From the NCBI GenBank assembly GCA_031308135.1, contig JAHLJT010009436.1:219061286-219125285 (forward strand): a DNA stretch of 64,000 nucleotides, written 5' to 3'. The stretch is from Acheta domesticus. Taxonomy: Eukaryota > Arthropoda > Insecta > Orthoptera > Gryllidae. Below the pieces are notes generated by a model, which was given only the letters and a program-made list of their open reading frames with translations, was not told the origin of the DNA and made no database searches. The translations under genes and the position numbers were made by a program. Of the stretch, positions 57,190 through 64,000 are shown piece after piece (position 1 is the stretch's first letter; every line of letters begins with the position of its first letter).

Positions 57190-57526
57190 AATCATGTATC
57201 TCCCATTGGTAGGGCACCACACCAGCAGGACAAGCTCCCGCATGTGGCGGAAGTGTAGTGCATGTAGGTGTGTGTGTGTAAGTAAGAGGTGAGGATAGGA
57301 TAAGGAAGAGGAAGGAAAGTTGGCGTACGGTCCGTGACGCGTACGGTAGGATACTGCTCCGGGATTCGCAGCAGCCGGCTCCTGGAATTCATCTCCAGAC
57401 AGTGGCTGAAGGCTGAAATCGACATAGCTACGTCGCGTGTCGAAAATCCTGCTACCGCCGGGAGTGGAACCTTACGACCTCCCCGTCAGAGGCACTGCAG
57501 TGGCATCAATTGATGCCGTGAGCCAC
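57190..57526 (-). mobile_element. Composite tRNA-headed SINE (copy e)
   Basis: Read on minus it starts 'gtggctcacgg' (A-box-like) and continues with 'cagtgcctctgacgggg', 'ggtagcaggattttcgacac' (B-box-like) and 'ctggagatgaattcc'. A C/T block, a (CA)n block and 'gggagatac' follow. The head agrees closely with copy b; the 3' tail is missing. A perfect 16-nt palindrome 'ggcatcaattgatgcc' lies in the head (57502-57517). Confidence 0.7.
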
Positions 57527-57529
57527 ATA

Positions 57530-57701
57530 TACTGCGATTTTCGTAACTTTGCCCCTGACAGGAATCAGCTGTTTCGCTGCCATCCAATCGGGAGCTTATA
57601 TTTCGCGACAGTGACATCACTGTGGTAACGTTCAAGCTCCCGATGGGAAGAAACCGTCAACAGCTGATTCCTGTCAGGGACAAGTTACGAAAATCGTAGT
57701 A
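57530..57701. mobile_element. TA-target MITE, copy 1
   Basis: 172 bp with ends 'tactgcgattttcgtaac' and its near-exact inverse 'gttacgaaaatcgtagta', extending inward through 'cctgacaggaatcagctg' and its inverse. TA flanks at 57528-57529 and 57702-57703. A second copy is at 59460. Tc1/mariner-type origin is inferred from the TA. Confidence 0.75.
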
Positions 57702-57703
57702 TA

Positions 57704-58208
57704 AGATGCTGTGAGGCAGGAACACCGCCACCTCTCGGAATGTAACATTTACCCCCATCCAAACGTGTCATGTGGTCCGCGAGTGCCTGACGGCGGCTGA
57801 GAAACCTCTCCTGCTAAGGTCCGATTAAATTAAGAAGATGATTGACATTTGTGAGTGGAGGGGAGGGTAATCCGGCCCGCCCGCGAGGGAGCAGCGCGGG
57901 GCGCCTGGCAGGGCGTCGCGTTCGTGAGCGGAGGCTCTCGCGCGCGCTCATTGAGCCGCCATCGACCGACTTCCGCGAGCGGTGACGTCGACCCGCGCCT
58001 TCCCTTGACCTTGCCCCGCCCCGGCCAGTCGGCCGCGTGCTACCTCCGCCCGATGAATCAGAACGCCGCGCCGCCTCCCTGACCTTGGCCAGCCCTCCCC
58101 CTCCGCAGCCTCGGGAGACACGGGCCGCGGGGCGGGGAGAAATTCTCTGTCTCCATATTCTCTCAGGGAGTACAAGAAAGACAATTCCTAAACCAACTCT
58201 TGCCTTGA
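57704..58208. other. Intergenic DNA with CpG-rich core
   Basis: 57845-58140 is strongly GC/CpG-rich; frames on both strands (up to 157 codons on minus) are Arg/Gly/Pro/Ser-rich and lack domains. It may be a CpG island or an unknown repeat. Confidence 0.4.
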
Positions 58209-58384
58209 TGTACGAGGGTCTGTCACAAAGTAAAGTTCGACATTTTTTTCTTGACGAATATTTATTGGAAGAACCTGAATGATGCACACAATATTAATTA
58301 ATGGTTATTCTACTTGCTCTATTTTCTCACATAATTTCCATCGACTTGTACAGTCTTGCGACAGCGTGAAACAAAGGGCGAGCA

Positions 58385-58644
58385 GAACATTGATGTGCAT
58401 GAGGAAGAACTAATCCTAACATCCGAGGATTATCAAAAAAAGTGCTAAATTTCTGTAAATCATGTAATTTTCTAAATGACATATAATCCTTCTAAATGTA
58501 ATTCAAAACTGTTAAATTATTCTGTATAATTTTTCTGTACTTTTTATTTTATCATTGTTTTTATAACTGAAGAAAATGTTATGTAATGTATAAATTTGTA
58601 GTCGCTAATAACCATAGCTGTTGATGCGACTTAAACAAATTAAA
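58385..58644 (+). mobile_element. 5'-truncated retroelement inserted in the mariner
   Basis: Bounded by a 13-14-nt duplication of mariner sequence: 'acaaagggcgagca' (58371-58384) and 'acaaaggcgagca' (58645-58657). The 3' end 'gtcgctaataaccatagc' plus 'gatgcgacttaaac' matches the tails of the family-2 SINEs at 41.3 and 61.9 kb. Its AT-rich body lacks a tRNA head, so it may be the 3' end of a partner LINE. Confidence 0.6.
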
Positions 58645-59298
58645 ACAAAGGCGAGCATACTTGCCGGTACCAAGCTTTTTTCTGAGGACGTAGTCGTTCC
58701 TTGCCTTCGCGCATCACGCTGACATCATCTTCAACTTTTCTCTTCTGAATAGCGTTTATCAGTGGCTCAAAGAGATCGGAGGGGACTAAATCCGGACCGT
58801 GTGGTGGATTGGGAAGCACAGACCAAACCACTTTTGTCAGTATTTTCCTTGTTGCGACAGTTATGTGTAGGCGTGCGTTATCTGCACGCTTTGTGCCCAA
58901 TTCTTCTGGGATCGAACTAGCGGAAAATGCTTCTCTACGGTATTCAGAGTGTTGATGTAAGAATTTGTATCAATGGTACTGCCTTTGGGCATAATATCAA
59001 CATGAATGACACCATCCAAGGTTGCAAAAGACAGTGATCAGCTTGTCAGAACTCGCTGCTGTGGCAGGATGCCCAGAGCTCGGCAACACCTAAGGATCGA
59101 ATTCTTCACTTTCCGAAGCTCAAGCTCTTTTACCCAAACGTCCAACGGTACTCCTGGCGATACCGATAGAGGTGCCTTACATTGCACTCAAGCCTTTGTG
59201 GATGTTCACAACAATTTCCTTCCCCGCCATCGAGGAACTCAATCACAGCACACGTGTGTTTGTAACACACGTCGTCTACAGCCGTCATTTTAACAGTT

Positions 59299-59416
59299 CT
59301 GCCATCTGTAGGAGAGACTTAGTACACTAACTTCATAGAGAATTCATCATTCGTAGAGACTTCATCAGACTTCGTTAAAAAATCTGCCATCTGTAGGGGA
59401 GACTTCATACACTAAC
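59299..59416. repeat. Direct repeat at mariner 5' side
   Basis: About 33 nt beginning 'ctgccatctgtagg' occurs at 59299-59331 and again at 59384-59416, with three or four differences. Confidence 0.65.
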
Positions 59417-59459
59417 GCCAGAAATAAGAAACTTTGAAGGGATAGCAACTACAACTGTC

Positions 59460-59635
59460 TACATTGCGATTTTCTTAAATCTGCCCCTGGCAGGAATTAG
59501 CTGCTTCGCTGCCATCCAATCGGGAGCTTATATTTCGCAACAGTGACGCCACTAAGGTGACGTTTAAGCTCCCAATTGGAACGAAACCGTCAACATCTGA
59601 TACCTGTCAGGAGCAGAGGTAAGAAAATCGCAGTA
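59460..59635. mobile_element. TA-target MITE, copy 2
   Basis: About 176 bp, homologous throughout to 57530-57701: 'attgcgattttcttaa', 'atccaatcgggagctt', and the right end 'taagaaaatcgcagta'. It is more diverged at the left end, and the TA duplication is not clear. It abuts the mariner. Confidence 0.7.
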
Positions 59636-60081
59636 CACTATTATTATTGGATGAAGGGAGAGATGTGGTGCATTACTATCTGTTCGACCCTCGTATACGT
59701 TTCGTTGACCGATTCATACAATCACCACTATTCTGTAGCAATCACACTTTGGTTAAACTGATAAGAAAAAGACACTTCGACTGCGCAGGGGATGAATTTT
59801 TGATTAGCAATTGCGAGTCCTCCGCAACCACTGTCTGCCGCCGTGAAACTTCTCCCGTCATTCGCCGTGATGTCTGGCGTACTGGTATTAGTGCCAGTGG
59901 GAGCTATTAGTCACTATTGCGTCATGCATTGGGCGCCAATCCCGTGGGATCAGTTCGCCTTTGCGTAACCGCAGGAAGCCACGCTCGGAGACCTTCTCAC
60001 CGGTAGGTAACAAACACAGCCGAATTTGGATGAAATTTAGATCAACCGACTTCAGACGTTTGCGGCTGAAGTGCCGAATTT
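59636..60081. other. Intergenic DNA
   Basis: No recognised gene or repeat. The 87-codon plus frame at 59647 has no domain. Confidence 0.45.
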
Positions 60082-60089
60082 ATCCAAAC

Positions 60090-60682
60090 CAGTCGCGGCT
60101 CGTGATTTTCTAAATGAGGTAGGCTGAAAATGCATTACATTGCATTGCACGCAATTGCATGCATTGCATTTCCACACATAATTTCTTCCGATCACGAAGA
60201 CCACTGTCCTGTAGACTTCGCGCTTTCGGTAGAGGCTAAAGGGAGTTGCGCTCTTACCGCATATTGGGAAAACTAATTGATACTCAATGCTACTTGCTGA
60301 GCTGCATAGTAATGCTACCTGGTGAGCACACCCTTCTTCACACCTAGGCCTCACCCTTGAAGGCTGTATAGCTGCAGCCTTCGTCCGCCGGTAAGTCTAC
60401 GCAGTGAATGACGTCACACCTCGTTATACTCAGGCCTTACGGCGGAATGAAGCGGGAGCCAAACGCATTTCTATTCCCTATCCACAGCTTCAAATGCATT
60501 ACGGACGGCCGTTAACAAACTGACGAAGAAAAATTTTGATATGATTGTTATATAACATGACTCACAAATTCATTATTAATAAATAAATAAATACATTTTA
60601 AAATATATTTTTAAATTTCTTTCGGGAGCGATTTTTAAAGGAAAGGCTCTGTCTTACAACCTTTAATGACGAGCCGCGTCTG
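60090..60682. mobile_element. Non-autonomous hAT-type element with 8-bp target duplication
   Basis: Exact 8-mer 'atccaaac' at 60082-60089 and 60683-60690. Ends are 'cagtcgcggctcgtgatt' at the left and, at the right, the reverse complement of 'cagacgcggctcgtcatt' (two mismatches in 18). 593 bp. A minus frame of 100 codons inside is not transposase-like. Confidence 0.8.
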
Positions 60683-60690
60683 ATCCAAAC

Positions 60691-61737
60691 ACATGCCGGT
60701 AAACGGAAGTGATCATCATGAACCCGAACGATCTCTTCCGACGACGCGTCCGGAAACATCGGCTGTCGGACGAGGACCTGTTTCGATTGGTTCCATTAGC
60801 TTGAAATCAGCTAGAGAGTCAAGACCACGTGCAACATCAAGACTATCTGCTAAACATTTAGATGGTCTTGAGCAGTCTGGAGCGCGCTTATAGCGTGCAA
60901 ATGTTTCAAAAACAGAGCTACGGAACTATGGGGATATTCGTTCAATTTCGGGTGCAATATTCGGATGTTTCTCGGATGAATTAAGTCTTCTGATGATTTT
61001 GCTCGTAGTCGTCCGAGAGCGAACGACTAATATTTCGGGTGCACTGTGATCGTAGCCTTACAGAGCCCTCAGGGAGCTCGTTTCCCAGCGTCTTGAGAGA
61101 TGAGCCCAACCCTCAGATTGTTTTCTGTGCAATATATCAATAGTTTTGATCCAATGGGTAAGATTGATTCGGCCACTAAGTGATACGTGTGGTTGGAAAC
61201 GGGGATACGCGGCAATGTATAGTTTCTCATGTCTCTCATCACACTGTCACTCCATCACCATTTTCAAACATCAAATAATTCACCAATCCTGCTACAAGTC
61301 GAAACTCTGATACTGAGAAAGTAATAAAATAGCAAAAATAACGCCAACCTGAGCTTACTGGAAGTTTCACAGAAGGGTCAAAGGGCCATCTTTGGAACGC
61401 AAACACGTGAACAGGTACGTGAATGCACAAATGCGTTTCGATTTTACAATTTAAAAAAATATTCTGGGCAATGGATTACATATTGTGCTGGCTCAAAACC
61501 CTGAGAACCTTCTTTAACGAGAACGTGTTTTACTGTTCTAGTATTCATTTTGTATTTTCTGTTATCTTCATATCCAATTATCATTGTCCCTTTTTATTCG
61601 CATCAATTATTCAATCTCAGTGTAGGTGGATGTGAGAAAAAGTTATATTTAAAAAAAATGTTTATTGGGTGTTTGATTTTACATCGTTCAGCTTCGGCGG
61701 ATTTTACATCGTTCTATGTTGGAAAAACACATAGCAT
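60691..61737. other. Intergenic DNA
   Basis: No recognised gene or repeat. Confidence 0.45.
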
Positions 61738-61750
61738 AAAGTGAAATAAG

Positions 61751-61961
61751 GCCGGCCCGGAGCCCGAGGCCGTCAGTAGTGCTGTACTGAAGTGTCGCGG
61801 GGTCAAGCCCCGCCTCGGGCATGGTTGTATGCATTCGTCCTTTTACCACTTATCATCATCATCATATCGTTTAATTCTCATAGATACCATAACGTTAAAA
61901 TCAGTAGTAGTCGCTAATGATCTTAAATAAAACCGACCTTAAATGCGACCTTAAATAAAAA
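61751..61961 (+). mobile_element. tRNA-derived SINE (family 2)
   Basis: About 72 nt of tRNA-like head ending 'ggggtcaagccccgcctcgg', then 'gggcatggttgtatgcattc' and 'gtcgctaatgatcttaaata', as in the SINE at 41139. The A-rich end repeats 'gaccttaaat'. Flanks 'aaagtgaaataag' (61738-61750) and 'aaagtgaaacaag' (61962-61974) form a 13-nt target duplication with one mismatch. Confidence 0.8.
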
Positions 61962-61974
61962 AAAGTGAAACAAG

Positions 61975-64000
61975 AAAAGACGTACACAATAGCATAGTTA
62001 AATATCGATAAAGGAAACTCAATCGACCAGTAAAGCTTTCTAAATAACTTAGATGTCTTCGTATTGCGGTCATCCTAGATTGTAAATCGTAACCTGATTA
62101 AAGCAAGTCGTTAGCAAACGTGGGCAATATTTGTGTCATCCTCTGATGTGTAACCTCTGTCTGCATTGTAGTTGTTGAATTCTGGAGTAGAGAGAAGTGA
62201 ATCTTTCGGAACTCTGGTCTTTACTTCTCGTGGGGTAGAATTGAAAAGGATCTGTGGTTTCAAAATTACATTATCCTTGGTACTGACAGTGGAGATTCTT
62301 GGAGCCTCTTGTCTTCAAGCGCAAAACAAGAATGTCCAACGCAAAAATGATTAGTGTTCGAATTGGTTTATACCCGGTAATCTCGATTCAAAGTGCTCAC
62401 GACCACTTTCTATAAGTCACTAATAACTCTGCAAAATTGAGCTCTGCGCTTCTTCTCAAGTTTGTCAGTTTATTTTATGAAGTTGCAATACATAATTTCC
62501 GTACACAATATACAAGGGATAAATCTGAAAATAACGAAAACATACTGGTTTTCAAATCAAACTCCATTTTCTCCAAGCTTTTCGACTTCCTGTTTTTTTT
62601 TCAGTTTTCAAGGATTGCATGTTTGCTGGTTTCCCTGCTATGTACACGGGGTTATAATGTAGAAATAAAGATTCCTGATTTCACCGTCGAGTGGATTGAC
62701 GCAGCAGATTTGCTACGGGGAGTTGCATTTATGAATACTTTTGAGGTCGTATTTTTATGTATTGTCTGAAATAGCAAAAAAAATGTATTTGACGTACGGG
62801 CGGGAACGGAGTGGAGGTGTCTACAATATACGAACCTATTTGTCCGAAGTTTCATTAATCGATTTACTGTCTCACCATTACTTACCGTATTTACCCCGAT
62901 ATAAGATGAGGTTCTTTCTCTAAATACCTCATTAGAGAAATGCGGGATCGTCCTGTACAGTAGATTAAGCCTAAGGTTCGTTCGCTGTAACTTCACTCCG
63001 CATGTATACAAACTTTGAGTGTATCCCTCCGCTCTGTAGTTCGTGATTGGGTACGCCATTCGCGCCACGACCATACTCAAAGGCCCGCACGTGTCACAGC
63101 CAGAACTGTCATAGCATATTATTTTCACTAGTACTTCTTTAATACACCCAAAATACCAGCCAAAATATACAGATATTTTGCTTAAATATCACAGAACTTA
63201 CATTTACGTGTGTTCTTGCAAGGTAGCAGTGAACTTCCGCCCGAAGCACGAATTTCAATAGAACATACAGTGGCGTTCTTTTAAAATTTGTCAGTACCGA
63301 ATCTTCATTAACCACATCAAGAATTTTACTTTATGTTGGAAATTCTTTTCTACGAAAAAATATGCACATCAATACGAATGGCAGATTAACAAATTCATCG
63401 TACTCGCCCCACCTCTTTTGCTCTACATCTCTTCTTACGAGGATAAGTTTACCTTTCCGATGACTTAATTCATTACACAGTTTTCAATCACTTCTGACAC
63501 CGACACCTACAATTCGGCAGTCATTTCTTCCACCTGCCACAAAGTCATTGACGGATTTTTAGGCGCTAATTATTCAAACACATCAATACAACCTTCTTTT
63601 CACCACTTCTGAGGGATTTTTCCTGCGAAAGTTTCAAACCGGATTATCCCGGGAACTGCTTCACTTTTTGTGTTCGATGAGGAAACAAAAATCAACGCAA
63701 TGAGCACACACACCTTTCACTAACCAAACAAAAATACAGCTTTATTTTAGAACTTTCTCATTCGGGAATGAAACTGTTACTGATAAAATTTGGCAGGAGC
63801 GGCGCCGACGGCCTGGCGAACGAACGTTATCTCAATGAGGTCCGTTGGCAGCTGAAGGTTGACAGTTAACGTCACGCTCGGTGTCTGATTTTACTTCAAG
63901 GCAAAGGAGAAAATTATTTCGACTGTTTGTGTAAAAATTCTGGAAATAAATCAATTTTGAAAGGGATCTAACTCCTATAGAGCACGACGCCCTGAAGGAG
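61975..64000. other. Intergenic DNA to window end
   Basis: No gene supported. The 158-codon minus frame at 62652-63128 and the 110-codon plus frame at 62437-62769 have no recognisable domain. 'accgtatttaccccgata' near 62884 resembles one end of a common MITE type, but no partner end was found. The last 250 nt are slightly GC-richer. Confidence 0.45.

Larger units (their letters stand above)
58209..59456 (-). pseudogene. Degenerate mariner transposon with nested insertion
   Basis: The minus frame starts near 59288 with 'MTAVDDVCYKHTCAVIEFLD'-like sequence (helix-turn-helix region), then broken pieces. The frame 58640-58900 gives 'DNARLHITVATRKIL' and 'LPNPPHGPDLVPSDLFEPL', the catalytic block near the third Asp of mariner (HDNAR.H and PPYSPDLAPSD in the family). 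There are several stops and frameshifts. The left end 'tacgagggtctgtcacaaag' (58211) is a typical mariner terminal repeat; the right end near 59436-59456 is less clear. A retroelement interrupts it at 58385-58644. Confidence 0.75.

Noticed and set aside
61751..61822. A genuine tRNA gene
   Set aside because: The tRNA-like head is followed by SINE body and tail shared with 41.1 kb, plus a target duplication; the cloverleaf is not convincing.
62880..62960. MITE-like 'accgtatttaccccgata' end
   Set aside because: Only one end seen; boundaries cannot be set.
62652..63128. 158-aa minus frame
   Set aside because: No recognisable motif, signal or repeat; not supported as a gene.
1..64000. CRISPR arrays, operons, ribosome binding sites, rRNA genes
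   Set aside because: The window is eukaryotic in character; no spaced identical repeats, operon structure or rRNA sequence seen.

Overview
This is a repeat-rich, AT-biased animal genomic window with no complete host gene that I can recognise. The transposon set is arthropod-like: an R4/Dong-clade LINE inserting into (TAA)n, a Penelope-like element (PLE) with a GIY-YIG endonuclease, hAT, mariner and pogo-type elements, a Jockey-like LINE and several tRNA-headed SINEs. The gene-poor, heavily nested layout fits an insect with a large genome. No taxon can be proven from the sequence alone.

Layout. 1-3 kb: GC-rich tracts with two copies of a composite tRNA-headed SINE. 3.2-4.7 kb: unclassified interspersed repeat (copy A). 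5.0-5.5 kb: fossil Jockey-like LINE. 6.65-7.2 kb: 28-bp GC-rich minisatellite. 8.0-11.1 kb: R4/Dong LINE copy 1, decayed and bounded by AAT repeats. 12-13 kb: three SINE-like copies. 16.2-16.6 kb: short hAT-type element with an 8-bp target duplication. 17.1-22.1 kb: a second hAT-type element with an 8-bp target duplication, carrying nested R4/Dong copy 2 in an internal (ATT)n tract. 24.3-30 kb: one SINE of the composite family, one with a perfect 13-bp target duplication, and three foldback elements. 33.6-35.5 kb: a 12-bp repeat and copy B of the unclassified repeat, inverted relative to A. 36-38 kb: a foldback with a hammerhead-ribozyme-like core, a hAT remnant and a Tc1/mariner remnant. 41.1 kb: SINE. 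42.3-45.9 kb: young PLE with a 0.97-kb inverted duplicate of its own 3' end. 49.8-53.6 kb: foldback, diverged repeat copies C and D, and R4 copy 3. 57.2-61.9 kb: dense pile-up of SINE, two copies of one MITE, mariner with a nested retroelement, a third hAT-type element and another SINE. 62-64 kb: nothing recognisable.

How the parts relate. No pathway or operon is present; the relationships are those between mobile elements. All three R4/Dong copies sit in AAT microsatellite, the target habit known for Dong. Non-autonomous hAT and TA-target MITEs depend on transposases not intact here. SINEs at 41.1 and 61.8 kb share their 3' tail with a 5'-truncated retroelement inside the mariner, suggesting a LINE/SINE partnership. 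Hammerhead-like cores (CTGANGA, stem II, GAAA) occur in both arms of the PLE, in the 36.2-kb foldback and, more weakly, at 40.2 kb; a related but degraded motif is at 29.7 kb.
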